DNA of 16,023 nucleotides from Candidatus Hydrogenedentota bacterium (GCA_003697085.1 RFFU01000008.1:1-16023); one strand, 5' to 3'. Shown: positions 8,074 to 15,282, numbered from the stretch's first letter. Made by a program: numbers and translations. Notes: generated by a model not told the origin, from the letters alone.

Positions 8074-9338
8074 CGTCCTTCCTCCTCCGTCAATTCATAG
8101 AGCGGCAGAAGCCGACACGCCGCAATGAAGACCAAGCCCACCGCCGCAAAGACACCGATCGAGGAAGTCCACTCGATCAAACTCGGAAAATAGGAATAAG
8201 CCAATCGCGGGTGGACGAAGATCTTGTCCAACCCCGGCAGTTGGGGATAGAGATAGGCGGGAATGACGATATTGAGCCGGACCGCGATGATCCCGATGAC
8301 GACCATCCAGCCGGCCGTTCCGAGCCAAAAGTAATTCCGCCGCGTCATCGGCAGGGATGTGATGAGGAGCGGAAGGAGCCAAGCCAAACCGATCTGGCCG
8401 ATCCAAAAGACGTACCAGAAATCGCCGAACATAATCGCGTGCAGGATCTCGACGTGGTCGGGGATCGCGCCGTAGTAGCCCACCAGCGTATCGCTGAAGA
8501 AGAGGAGCAGGTCGATGACGATGAAGATCGCCAGGAAATCCCGTAACCCGGCCACGATCGGTTCGTAATCCTCGTCACGCCGCCCGAAACCCGCATAAAG
8601 GGCCAGCATCAACCCCGTCCCGGAGAGCAAAGCGGACACGAGGAAGATGATCGGGAAGAGGCCGCTGAACCAATAGGGTTTTGCGGCCACGACGGCGAAG
8701 ATCGCTCCTGTCCCTCCGTGAACCCCGATCGCAATCGGAATCCCGATGATTCCGATGGCCTTCACCCACCGCAAGGATTGCGCGTGACAGGCTTCCTGCC
8801 CTTCGGGCGTCTCCGGACATCGCCACCGCAGGGCCAAACAACGGTAGAAGACCTTCTTCCAACCCGTCGAACGATTGGCGAGACGATCGAGATCGCAGCG
8901 CATCAAAAGCCAGAGTTCGAGGCAGATGGCCGCGATGTAGAAGAGGTAGAAGAGCGATTCCCACGCAAGCACCGACGACCTTTGCCAGCCCGTGAAGATC
9001 TTGTAAAACCGGAAGGGATGGCCCAGATCGATCCAGATGAAGGTCATACCGGCGCAGAGCGCAAAGAGCGCGGAGAGAAGCGCCATCCGCCCCATCTTCT
9101 CGAAACGGGTCATTCCAAAGACATAAATCACCGTTGAAAGAAGGAAGGAGCCCGCCGAAAGGCCGATGCAGTAGATGTAGTACGCCACCCACATTCCCCA
9201 GGGAACGTTGCTGGTAAGGGCGGTGACGGCCAGGCCCTTCTGGAGCCGTTGGAAGATCGCCGCCGCGCCGATCACCGCCAAGACGAAGAGAACCAACAAT
9301 CCGATGCCTTCTCGTAAACCCAATCTTTTCTTCACCAT
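8070..9338 (-). CDS. NrfD/PsrC-type quinol-oxidising membrane subunit
   Basis: Membrane anchor that should pass electrons from the quinol pool to the ferredoxin subunit. The 422-residue chain has about nine to ten hydrophobic helices. Family features include NVPWGMWVAYYIYCIGLSAGS (44-64) and WIDLGHPFRFYKI (102-114), the latter near the quinol site in this family. VHGGTGAIFAV (206-216) and FFSDTLVGYYG (280-290) also fit. A loop after helix four holds three Cys (C167, C174, C184; YRCLALRWRC, then EGQEACH), which I do not recall as a family hallmark. ATG 9338 is chosen because AGGAG sits 7 bases before it. A GTG at 9353 overlapping the ferredoxin stop is the alternative. The 3' end overlaps the molybdopterin subunit start by ATGA. 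TtrC, PsrC and ArrC-like proteins all belong here, so the substrate cannot be read from this gene. Confidence 0.93.
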   Translation of the reverse strand: MVKKRLGLREGIGLLVLFVLAVIGAAAIFQRLQKGLAVTALTSNVPWGMWVAYYIYCIGLSAGSFLLSTVIYVFGMTRFEKMGRMALLSALFALCAGMTFIWIDLGHPFRFYKIFTGWQRSSVLAWESLFYLFYIAAICLELWLLMRCDLDRLANRSTGWKKVFYRCLALRWRCPETPEGQEACHAQSLRWVKAIGIIGIPIAIGVHGGTGAIFAVVAAKPYWFSGLFPIIFLVSALLSGTGLMLALYAGFGRRDEDYEPIVAGLRDFLAIFIVIDLLLFFSDTLVGYYGAIPDHVEILHAIMFGDFWYVFWIGQIGLAWLLPLLITSLPMTRRNYFWLGTAGWMVVIGIIAVRLNIVIPAYLYPQLPGLDKIFVHPRLAYSYFPSLIEWTSSIGVFAAVGLVFIAACRLLPLYELTEEEGR

Positions 9339-9345
9339 CGTCCTA

Positions 9346-9350
9346 CTCCT
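9346..9350 (-). promoter_or_regulatory. Ribosome binding site deciding the NrfD-subunit start
   Basis: AGGAG on the minus strand is separated by 7 bases from ATG 9338. It favours this ATG over the GTG at 9353, which overlaps the upstream stop and lacks its own site. Confidence 0.6.
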
Positions 9351-10210
9351 CACACCAAGTAATAGACCTGGGGATGGGTCCCGAGGTCTTCCTTCAGCCG
9401 GGAGGTCTTCAGTGAACCGATCAATTCACTCACGAGAGACTCCGGATCGTTCCCGTCGCCGAAATAGGTCGCGCCGCCGATACAGGTCGTCACACAAGCG
9501 GGCAACATCCCGACCGAGATGCGGTGGAGACAGAATTGGCATTTCCGCGCATTGCCCTTCGGAGAGCGGTTCGGTTCGTTCGGCAAGCGGCGGCGGTCCT
9601 CGCCGTATTCCGGGGAAGGCCGCGTCTCGTACTCGCTGATCCTCGGCGTCCCGCTCTCGTAGTACTCGCCCCAGTCGAAGGTGCGTGCGCCGTAAGGGCA
9701 GGACGTCACGCAATAACGGCAACCGATGCATTGATCGTAATCGATCGCGACGATCCCATCGGATCGCTTGTAGGTGGCTCCGGTCGGGCAGGGAGGAACA
9801 CACGGAGGATTTTCGCAGTGCATACACGGCCGCGGCAGATACCGCTTCCGAACGTTGGGGTATTCCCCGAGTTCGGTTTCCGTGACCGGCCGGTACAACA
9901 CCCCCGGCGGCAGGACATTCTCCGCAATGCACGAAACGGTGCACGCGTGGCAACCGACGCATTTGTTCAAGTCGATCACCATCACCCATCTCCGCTGCTC
10001 AATCGGTTTCGTCAAGGCGCGATTGAGGTCCGCACGCATTCGTTCGAGTATCGATCCCTCGGCCAGCGGCTCGGGCGCGTCGAGAACTCCGGCGACCGAT
10101 TCCCGCGGAATCGCCGCCGCGCGGCTCGGCAACGCTCCCAAAAACGTCGCCCCCGCCGCCGCCATCGCCGCCTCGAAAAACCGCCGGCGCTCCTCCTCTA
10201 GTTCCGGCAT
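9350..10210 (-). CDS. Four-cluster 4Fe-4S ferredoxin electron-transfer subunit (PsrB/TtrB-like)
   Basis: Electron-relay subunit between the NrfD anchor and the Mo subunit, 286 residues. Four cysteine groups are complete: C84-C87-C90-C94 ([11 protein letters not shown]), C129-C132-C137-C141 ([13 protein letters not shown]), C161-C164-C167-C171 ([11 protein letters not shown]) and C224-C227-C239-C243 (CQFCLHR, then PACVTTC). This is the usual 16-Cys arrangement for four [4Fe-4S] clusters. The N-terminus has [13 protein letters not shown] followed by an Ala-rich stretch ending PSRAAA, a Tat-like signal as found in TtrB-type subunits, which places the protein on the periplasmic side. ATG 10210 has a good ribosome site (AAGGAG within GGAGAGGAG). 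The gene follows the porin by about 34 bases, and its stop abuts the NrfD start region. The segment at about 185-220 between the third and fourth groups is a long polar insert. Confidence 0.94.
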   Translation of the reverse strand: MPELEEERRRFFEAAMAAAGATFLGALPSRAAAIPRESVAGVLDAPEPLAEGSILERMRADLNRALTKPIEQRRWVMVIDLNKCVGCHACTVSCIAENVLPPGVLYRPVTETELGEYPNVRKRYLPRPCMHCENPPCVPPCPTGATYKRSDGIVAIDYDQCIGCRYCVTSCPYGARTFDWGEYYESGTPRISEYETRPSPEYGEDRRRLPNEPNRSPKGNARKCQFCLHRISVGMLPACVTTCIGGATYFGDGNDPESLVSELIGSLKTSRLKEDLGTHPQVYYLV

Positions 10211-10244
10211 CGGCTCCTCTCCTTTCTTTCTCCCTTTGTCTCCC

Positions 10245-11378
10245 CTAAAACTTCACCTGCGACTGCAACAAAACCTGCTTCCTGTCCGCCGAACCGTACA
10301 GCGACGCCGTCGGGTCCTGGGAAACCTCGTCGTAATCCAGCAGGAAGAGAATGTTGTCGCTGAACTTGTACGAGACGCCGCCGATGTAACGGTCGTGCGA
10401 GTTGTTCGCGATCACGTCGTCGGGATCCCATTTGTCCCAGCGACCGAACAACTCCACCTTCTCGAAACTCGGAACCTTTACGGCACCGAAGAGTGAGAAA
10501 CCTTTTCCCTTGATGTCGCGCGTCACGGTCGCTGGAACGGCCGTCCGATTGGCCCCCGGGACGTCCGCGCGATTGTCGTCCTTCGTCCACATATAGTCGA
10601 AGCCCAGGCGGAAGAGGTCGTTCTTGTAAAATCCTTGCGCGATGTAACGCGTGCTGACTCGGCCGATGTTCCGATTGTGCCGTATTCCGAATCCGGAGAT
10701 CGAAAGACCATCGAGGAACGACGAGAGATCGGCTGTCAACCGCCCTTGAATCGCCTTGCCTGAATTCACCTCATCGGTCCGGTAGCCCTCTCCGTTCGTG
10801 TAGGCCACGTCATACTCTAGGGGCAGCGAGGGAATCATTCCCTTCAACGCCACACCGCGATCCGTTGAACCGTAATAGCCCTCGCGGTCCGAAAAGATCG
10901 TCCCTTGAACACGATAGCCCCACAGATGTTCTTCGCGCCCGACCCAAACCGTCGGAATCTGACCGAAACGGAAATGGGCATCGCCCGGAATCGGCGTGTT
11001 CAGGTCCGCAAAGAGGTACTTGATGTTCGTCGAGTACCCTTCGGCGCCGCTCTGGTCGCGAAAATCATAGGTCAGTTTGAATTTTCCCACATCTCCCAAC
11101 CCCGCTTTGAAGGTCAGATACATCCGCGTCGATTCGAAGGCGTTGTACGGCTTCCGTGCCGTTGCGCCCGCATTCGGGTCCCGCGTCAACTCCGTTCGGT
11201 ACTGCAGATACGTCTTCCCCGAGATACTGAGGTCGAGAAGTTTTTCCTGGTTCGGGCCCGCCTTCGTCGTCACCTGCCCCGTCTCCTTGTCCCGGTACAA
11301 CTTCAACGCCCGCGCAGGAAGAGCCAAACTCAACCCCACCAATACCGCCACCCCGAAAGAAAGTAATCGTCTTGACAC
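10245..11378 (-). CDS. Outer-membrane beta-barrel porin (OprO/P- or phosphate-selective-porin-like)
   Basis: A 377-residue secreted barrel protein, first gene of the minus-strand operon. The N-terminus is a Sec signal peptide ([20 protein letters not shown], cleavage near ALPARA). The mature chain has alternating aromatic/polar strands such as [36 protein letters not shown] and [11 protein letters not shown]. It ends in VLLQSQVKF with a C-terminal Phe, the usual signal for barrel assembly. [20 protein letters not shown] resembles the substrate-porin family that includes OprO/OprP. Specificity is not visible. Its place at the head of a respiratory operon suggests entry of the acceptor or exit of product. 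GTG 11378 is chosen for GGAGGTG 5 bases upstream and for the compact signal peptide; ATG 11399 is the alternative. Confidence 0.85.
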   Translation of the reverse strand: MSRRLLSFGVAVLVGLSLALPARALKLYRDKETGQVTTKAGPNQEKLLDLSISGKTYLQYRTELTRDPNAGATARKPYNAFESTRMYLTFKAGLGDVGKFKLTYDFRDQSGAEGYSTNIKYLFADLNTPIPGDAHFRFGQIPTVWVGREEHLWGYRVQGTIFSDREGYYGSTDRGVALKGMIPSLPLEYDVAYTNGEGYRTDEVNSGKAIQGRLTADLSSFLDGLSISGFGIRHNRNIGRVSTRYIAQGFYKNDLFRLGFDYMWTKDDNRADVPGANRTAVPATVTRDIKGKGFSLFGAVKVPSFEKVELFGRWDKWDPDDVIANNSHDRYIGGVSYKFSDNILFLLDYDEVSQDPTASLYGSADRKQVLLQSQVKF

Positions 11379-11383
11379 GATCA

Positions 11384-11390
11384 CACCTCC
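11384..11390 (-). promoter_or_regulatory. Ribosome binding site deciding the porin start
   Basis: GGAGGTG on the minus strand lies 5 bases before GTG 11378. It would fall inside the coding region if ATG 11399 were used, so it favours the GTG. Confidence 0.6.
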
Positions 11391-11487
11391 AATGAACATT
11401 TCTCCACTCCAAGAAACCTCTCACGGTCGCCCGCGGCAGCGCCACCGACGCGCAACACCGGTCCGTGAGGGCCTCTCAATCGGACAA

Positions 11488-11517
11488 ATTATCGTTCCCT
11501 TTTCCTTCCAACCGCAA
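11488..11517 (-). promoter_or_regulatory. Candidate promoter for the porin/respiratory operon
   Basis: On the minus strand TTGCGG (11517-11512) and GATAAT (11493-11488) are separated by 18 bases. The -10 matches five of six consensus positions and the -35 is weak. It lies about 110 bases before the porin start. A weak -35 suits an activator-dependent promoter, but this is a match by eye only. Confidence 0.3.
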
Positions 11518-11522
11518 TTCGC

Positions 11523-11546
11523 CATAAGTACCATTTTTCACATAAG
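11523..11546 (+). repeat. Direct repeat CATAAG, possible regulator half-sites
   Basis: CATAAG occurs at 11523-11528 and 11541-11546, 18 bases apart start to start, inside the AT-rich part of the divergent intergenic region. It lies between candidate promoters in both directions. It could be a pair of half-sites for the neighbouring NarL/FixJ-type regulator, or chance. Confidence 0.25.
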
Positions 11547-11555
11547 GTTTCTGGG

Positions 11556-11561
11556 TATAAT
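11556..11561 (+). promoter_or_regulatory. Perfect TATAAT -10-like hexamer
   Basis: A perfect TATAAT stands in an otherwise GC-rich setting, but no good -35 lies at the right distance (ATTTTT at 17-base spacing). It would face the sensor genes with a leader of about 400 bases. The palindrome GTATT-A-AATAC (11578-11588) lies 16 bases downstream. Confidence 0.25.
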
Positions 11562-11798
11562 GCTCCACCTCCGATCCGTATTAAATACTGAGGCGCGATC
11601 AGCAGCGTCGCCTCCCACTCCCTCGGCGATCTCCCCGGCACAAACACGCTCTTTCGACGGGGTGCGCCGCGCTCTGTCGGTCCTTACTGTGCCCCGAAAA
11701 AATTAAAGATCGGATTTAGAAAGAAAAAATTTTCGGAAAAGGATTTTTTCCCGATCTCCGTGACTACACGAAAAGAAGACGGACGGGAAACGGGGCGC

Positions 11799-11845
11799 GG
11801 GTTCTTTAACCTGCGAAGAGCAGATCCGCCATCCGCAGACGGGAG
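11799..11845. repeat. Degenerate copy of a dispersed intergenic repeat
   Basis: The 30 bases 11799-11828 match the reverse complement of 15054-15083 at 23 positions, and all seven differences are transitions. The next stretch (GATCCGCCATCCGCAGA, 11823-11839) also matches 15057-15073 directly, so the unit is partly palindromic. Both copies are outside genes. This looks like a REP- or MITE-like family rather than coding sequence. Confidence 0.5.
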
Positions 11846-11944
11846 AGTCCGCGCTCCGTCCACGGAATCTCCGGCGGCAAAAGACCCGTTTGGCACAACG
11901 TACCGATATTTCCGAATCCTTCCCGCTGAAAGAAAATCGAGGCT

Positions 11945-11972
11945 TTGTACGGGACCACTTCCCGCATAGAAT
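11945..11972 (+). promoter_or_regulatory. Candidate promoter with near-leaderless start for the sensor genes
   Basis: TTGTAC (11945-11950) and TAGAAT (11967-11972) are spaced by 16 bases. The -10 matches five of six positions and the -35 three. Transcription would begin about 3 bases before the ATG at 11982, where I see no Shine-Dalgarno, so a leaderless message is conceivable. Weak evidence. Confidence 0.25.
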
Positions 11973-11981
11973 GCTTGGTAA

Positions 11982-12962
11982 ATGAAACTCTTCTGGAAAA
12001 CGCGCTTCGGACCGCACCTCACCATCCTTTTCGGGGGCGCCATCGTCGTCTTTTTGCTCTTTCTCTACGCGGAGAAGTTGCGACTTTGGACGATCGAGAG
12101 TCTCTTTCCGAACCGCATAACCTGGGAACCCACCGCCTCTTCGCCGCAAAAGAACAATAAAGGCCGCCCCGATCCCTACCACCTCCCGAAAACACCCTTT
12201 CGCATCGCCGTGGCGCCGATCGTTTCCCCCGAGTCCTCGCTCATCCGTTACCACGGCCTGGCCGTCTATCTCGGAAGTCGTTTCAACCGTCCCGGTAAGA
12301 TCATCCTCCGCGATAATTACCTCTCCATCAACCGCGTCATCCAGAACGGGGAATGCGATCTTGCCTTCATCTGCACTTACGCCTATATCGTCGGCGAACG
12401 TGAGGGTTATCTCAAAGTCTTGGCCGCGCCGGTCATCCACGGAGCGAAGACCTATCGATCCTTGCTCATCGCTCCGTTCGGAACCACCGCGAAGAATATC
12501 CTCGATTTCCGCAACAAGACCTTCGCTTCCGCCGACCCTCTCTCCTTCTCCGGCTGGCTCTATCCGATGTTGGTCTTGAAGAAGGCCGGAGAGGACCCGA
12601 GACATTTCTTTTCGAAACACATCATATCGGGAAGTCATGATCGCTCCGTGAACGCGGTTGCCGACGGGGTTGTGGACGCCGCCGCCGTGGACAGCCTCAT
12701 CTTCGCCGCAATGCCGGAAGAAATCCGAAGAAAGGTCGTCGTCATCGATTCCTCTCCGCCCGTCGGAATGCCACCGGTCGTTGTCCCGAGTTCCCTCGAT
12801 TCCCGCACGGCCGAGCGGTACCGCGACGTTCTCACGACGATGCAGCGTGATCCCGAGGGAAGGTCAATCCTCGCCTCCCTCGGTTTCGACCGCTTCGTTC
12901 CCGTCACCCCCGCCGATTATGCTTCCGTTCGCGAGGCGGTACGCCAGTGGGAGACACACTGA
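11982..12962 (+). CDS. Membrane-anchored PhnD-like periplasmic binding protein (sensor component)
   Basis: A 326-residue protein of the phosphate/phosphite/phosphonate-type binding family, first in a sensor operon. A single hydrophobic segment at residues 13-31 should anchor it, with the rest in the periplasm. Family features are FRIAVAPIVSPE (73-84), LAVYLGSRF (93-101), NGECDLAFICTYAYIVG (122-138), FASADPLSFSGWLYP (181-195), and SGSHDRSVNAVADGVVDAAA (216-235), the last two forming the usual ligand cleft. No transporter genes are nearby. Instead the gene overlaps a sensor kinase by 16 bases, as with AioX/ArxX beside their kinases; in TtrS a similar domain is fused to the kinase. I infer ligand detection rather than uptake. 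Cys at 125 and 131 lie by the cleft motif. The start ATG has no obvious ribosome site. Confidence 0.88.
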   Translation: MKLFWKTRFGPHLTILFGGAIVVFLLFLYAEKLRLWTIESLFPNRITWEPTASSPQKNNKGRPDPYHLPKTPFRIAVAPIVSPESSLIRYHGLAVYLGSRFNRPGKIILRDNYLSINRVIQNGECDLAFICTYAYIVGEREGYLKVLAAPVIHGAKTYRSLLIAPFGTTAKNILDFRNKTFASADPLSFSGWLYPMLVLKKAGEDPRHFFSKHIISGSHDRSVNAVADGVVDAAAVDSLIFAAMPEEIRRKVVVIDSSPPVGMPPVVVPSSLDSRTAERYRDVLTTMQRDPEGRSILASLGFDRFVPVTPADYASVREAVRQWETH

Positions 12963-14401
12963 AGACCGCGGTCGAAAACCGATCTTCCCGGCCCAAAACA
13001 GGCCTCCTTCACACGCTCCTCTCCGTTCCCATCTCTATGAAGATTATGGGAATCGGAGCCGTGGTCGCCGCCATCTTCGGCACGGCGACTCTCTACCAGG
13101 TTCAGCGTTCGTTGACCCGAAGCTATTACCTCCGTCTCGAGGAGACACTTAATTCGAGTTCGATGATGATGAGCGGCCTCGTTTCACGGCCGATCGCGGT
13201 CGGCGATATCATTCAACTCCGGAAAACCCTTCGCTTCTTCCGCGCTTCCGTCCCCGACGTTTTCTGTGTGGACATTTTCGATCCGAAAGGCGATGTCGTA
13301 TCACGGAGCATCAATCCGAAAATCGGTCTCGACCGCCTCCCCCCCTTCACCTCTTCTCTCGATGAAAGGCCCCAAGCCCTTTTCCTTCCCTCGGGGGAAC
13401 TTCTTCTAATAAAAATCACACCAATCCTTCAAGGGGCGGGAGGGTATCTTCGTATCATCGTCTCGGACCGGCGCATCCGCTCCGAACTCCGCCGGCTGAC
13501 GTTGAATTTCCTCTTTACGCTGCTGTTGTGCCTCGTAGCCGGCGAAGGCTTGGCCCTGCTCCTGACCCACCAGATCGTCCATCCGATCGACCGCTTGAAA
13601 ACCGCCGCCGAATCGCTTCGCGAGGGCAAGGTCGAGAAGGCGGAGGTTTTCGCGGCGGATGAAATCGGAACCCTGGCGGAAACCTTCAACGCGATGACCG
13701 AAACCTTGGAGAAGCGTCGAGACGAGATTTTGCGGAAAGAACGGGACCGAGTTCGGCTCATCGATGCGCTCGTCTCGGCGCAGGAAGAAGAACGCCGGCG
13801 GATCGCCTCCGAACTCCACGATGAAGTCGGAGCCGCCCTTTCCGCACTTCTGCTTATGATCGAATCCCTTCCCTCCGAGAGTCCTGAAATCCGGGAACGG
13901 CGAACCGAATTCCGAAAACATCTCGAACGAAGCATTGAGAACGTCCGCCGCCTCTCGTTCTCGCTTCGGCCCGCCGTGCTTGACGATTTCGGTCTCGAAT
14001 CCGCCCTCAAGCGTTACATCACCCTTCTCAATCAGCACTCCAAGACGAAGTTCAATTTCCGTTTTATTCAGTCCGCCTCCTCCAAACGGCCTCCGGAAGC
14101 CGTCGAAACGACCCTCTACCGAATCACTCAGGAGGCGGTCAACAACGTTCTCCGCCACGCCGAGGCTTCCTCGGCTGAGATTATGATCTTGATCAGAAAG
14201 GACGAATGTGTTCTCGTCGTCGAGGATGACGGGAAGGGCTTCTCGGCGCGGAAGACGAACGAGGTCTCTTCCGGCATCGGCTTGATCGGGATCCGGGAAC
14301 GCGCGGAGATACTGGGGGGGACCGTTTCCGTTGACTCGGAAGTCGGCCGCGGGACAACATTGCAGGTCAAGATTCCTCTGGGAAGGGAGCCGGAGATATG
14401 A
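12947..14401 (+). CDS. Sensor histidine kinase, HisKA_3 (NarX/DegS) type with HAMP domain
   Basis: A 484-residue inner-membrane kinase, likely signalling to the regulator encoded immediately downstream. Transmembrane helix one is at about 31-52, a small periplasmic domain at 53-183 (with VFCVDIFDPKGDVVSRS at 105-121, PAS/Cache-like in look), and helix two at about 184-207. A HAMP segment spans about 209-262 (HPIDRLKTAAESLREG, then DEIGTLAETFNAMTE). HisKA_3 contains EEERRRIASELHDEVGAALS with phosphoacceptor His291. The ATPase domain shows QEAVNNVLRHAEAS (N box), VVEDDGKGF (D box) and GIGLIGIRERAEILGG (G box). GTG 12947 overlaps the binding-protein gene by 16 bases and the stop overlaps the regulator start as ATGA, so the three are co-translated. 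The kinase keeps its own periplasmic domain as well as a separate PhnD-like partner. Confidence 0.95.
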   Translation: MGDTLKTAVENRSSRPKTGLLHTLLSVPISMKIMGIGAVVAAIFGTATLYQVQRSLTRSYYLRLEETLNSSSMMMSGLVSRPIAVGDIIQLRKTLRFFRASVPDVFCVDIFDPKGDVVSRSINPKIGLDRLPPFTSSLDERPQALFLPSGELLLIKITPILQGAGGYLRIIVSDRRIRSELRRLTLNFLFTLLLCLVAGEGLALLLTHQIVHPIDRLKTAAESLREGKVEKAEVFAADEIGTLAETFNAMTETLEKRRDEILRKERDRVRLIDALVSAQEEERRRIASELHDEVGAALSALLLMIESLPSESPEIRERRTEFRKHLERSIENVRRLSFSLRPAVLDDFGLESALKRYITLLNQHSKTKFNFRFIQSASSKRPPEAVETTLYRITQEAVNNVLRHAEASSAEIMILIRKDECVLVVEDDGKGFSARKTNEVSSGIGLIGIRERAEILGGTVSVDSEVGRGTTLQVKIPLGREPEI

Positions 14402-15051
14402 GGAAGAAAACGAGGATTCTCATTGCCGATGACCACGCGATGTTCCGTGCCGGGCTCAAGGCTTATCTCGAGTCGGAAGAGGGATTCGAGGTTGTTGCGG
14501 AATGCGGAAACGCCGAGGAGATCGACCGGCTCCTTCCGAAAAAGAAGCCCGACGTCGTTTTGCTCGATATCCGTATGCCGGGACCGCCCGTGACCGAAAC
14601 CGTGCGGTTGATCAAGAAGACCCGCGCCCAGGCTCTCGTCATCGTCCTTACGATGCACGAGGAAGAACGTTATCTTCGCGAGGTCTTTCAGGCCGGGGCG
14701 GACGGCTTCGTCCTGAAGAAATCCTCCGCCTCTCAACTCATAACCGCCCTCGAAACCATCCGAAGCGGCCAGAAATACATCGATCCCGCGCTTTCGGATC
14801 TGATGGTTTCCTCGATGATCTCCCCTTCACAATCTTCCCCGGAAAAATCCTCGCCGCTGAGTCCTCGGGAAACCGAAGTTCTGAAATTGATCGCCCGTGG
14901 TTACACAAACCAGCAGATCGCCGACGAACTCTTCATCTCGAAACGAACCGTCGATACCCACCGCGCCAACATTCAATCGAAACTCGGCGTCAAGACCCGC
15001 GCCGAACTCGTCGATTACGCACTTGCTCGAAATCTCCTTACGGAGGAGTAG
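14398..15051 (+). CDS. NarL/FixJ-family DNA-binding response regulator
   Basis: A 217-residue two-domain transcription regulator. The receiver has the acidic pair D11-D12 (LIADDHAMFRAG), the phospho-acceptor D57 (VVLLDIRMPG), T85 (IVLTMHEEE) and K107 (GFVLKKSS). A LuxR-type helix-turn-helix fills about 150-212: LSPRETEVLKLIARGYTNQQ, then IADELFISKRTVDTHRANIQSKLGV. It is the natural partner of the overlapping HisKA_3 kinase (ATGA overlap at the start). By analogy with TtrR and NarL it should control the divergent porin/molybdopterin operon, although no binding site has been shown. The stop falls within an inverted repeat (CGGAGG 15041-15046, CCTCCG 15063-15068) that starts the downstream repeat cluster. 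Confidence 0.96.
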   Translation: MRKKTRILIADDHAMFRAGLKAYLESEEGFEVVAECGNAEEIDRLLPKKKPDVVLLDIRMPGPPVTETVRLIKKTRAQALVIVLTMHEEERYLREVFQAGADGFVLKKSSASQLITALETIRSGQKYIDPALSDLMVSSMISPSQSSPEKSSPLSPRETEVLKLIARGYTNQQIADELFISKRTVDTHRANIQSKLGVKTRAELVDYALARNLLTEE

Positions 15052-15083
15052 ATCGGATCCGCCCTCCGCAGATTGGAGAACCT
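15041..15083. repeat. Inverted repeat at the regulator 3' end plus dispersed repeat unit
   Basis: CGGAGG at 15041-15046 pairs with CCTCCG at 15063-15068 across the regulator stop codon. The stretch 15054-15083 is the second copy of the unit also seen at 11799-11845 in opposite orientation. It could act as a weak 3' hairpin, but no T-run follows. Confidence 0.45.
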
Positions 15084-15096
15084 GCGCCGCATCCTT

Positions 15097-15276
15097 GCAG
15101 GCAAGATGCCTGCGCTCCCAGGGATTGCACTCCTGGCAGGTCTTCCTGCAGGCAAGATGCCTGGACTGCCGGGGTGTTGGGGCCGGATGACGGGCGTGGG
15201 GGATTCCTCGCGGAGCCTTTCCCGAGCGAACGCGAGGGGCTCGGAATGACAAGTGGGGTGCAGGCAAGATGCCTGC
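15097..15276. repeat. Cluster of three palindromic GCAGGCA-AGA-TGCCTG(C) units
   Basis: Copies lie at 15097-15113 (perfect, 7-base arms), 15148-15163 (last base of the arm altered) and 15260-15276 (perfect). Each is followed by a short G/C-rich tail of related sequence, for example GCTCCCAGGG and GGTTCCAGGG. The spacing is 51 and then 112 bases. They fill the gap between the convergent regulator and Spy-like genes. The pattern is REP-like. It is not a CRISPR, since units are short and spacers irregular. Confidence 0.7.
15203..15247. repeat. Second inverted-repeat element between copies two and three
   Basis: ATTCC (15203-15207) and GGAAT (15243-15247) bracket GAGCC (15213-15217) and GGCTC (15238-15242). 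Inside them CCTCGCG (15206-15212) can alternatively pair with CGCGAGG (15231-15237), and CCGAGC with GCTCGG. It is a different sequence family from the GCAGGCA palindromes. It may form the RNA 3' structure for both convergent genes. Confidence 0.5.
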
Positions 15277-15282
15277 GGTTCC

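Larger units (their letters stand above)
11400..11981. other. Divergent intergenic region (about 580 bases), no convincing gene
   Basis: This separates the minus-strand respiratory operon from the plus-strand sensor genes. Open frames across it are short or are minus-strand shadows running into the binding-protein gene, and they translate to low-complexity Arg/Ser/Pro-rich sequence. It contains an AT-rich block at about 11485-11590 with promoter-like hexamers, a direct repeat and a small palindrome. A second very A/T-rich block at 11695-11755 carries the arms GGAAAA and TTTTCC. A degenerate copy of a dispersed repeat lies at 11799-11845. It probably holds the operator for the adjoining response regulator. 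Confidence 0.6.

Noticed and set aside
11690-11760. AT-rich stretch with GGAAAA/TTTTCC arms as a terminator or promoter
   Set aside because: The arms are short and A/T-only apart from G/C ends, and no gene ends beside it. Base composition alone does not support a call.
11703-12638. Minus-strand open frame of 311 codons across the intergenic region and binding-protein gene
   Set aside because: It overlaps the PhnD-like gene antisense, and its translation has no recognisable domain or suitable start context.
15097-15276. Possible CRISPR array
   Set aside because: Only three 16-17-base palindromes with irregular spacing (51 and 112 bases) and no cas genes. REP-like repeats fit better.
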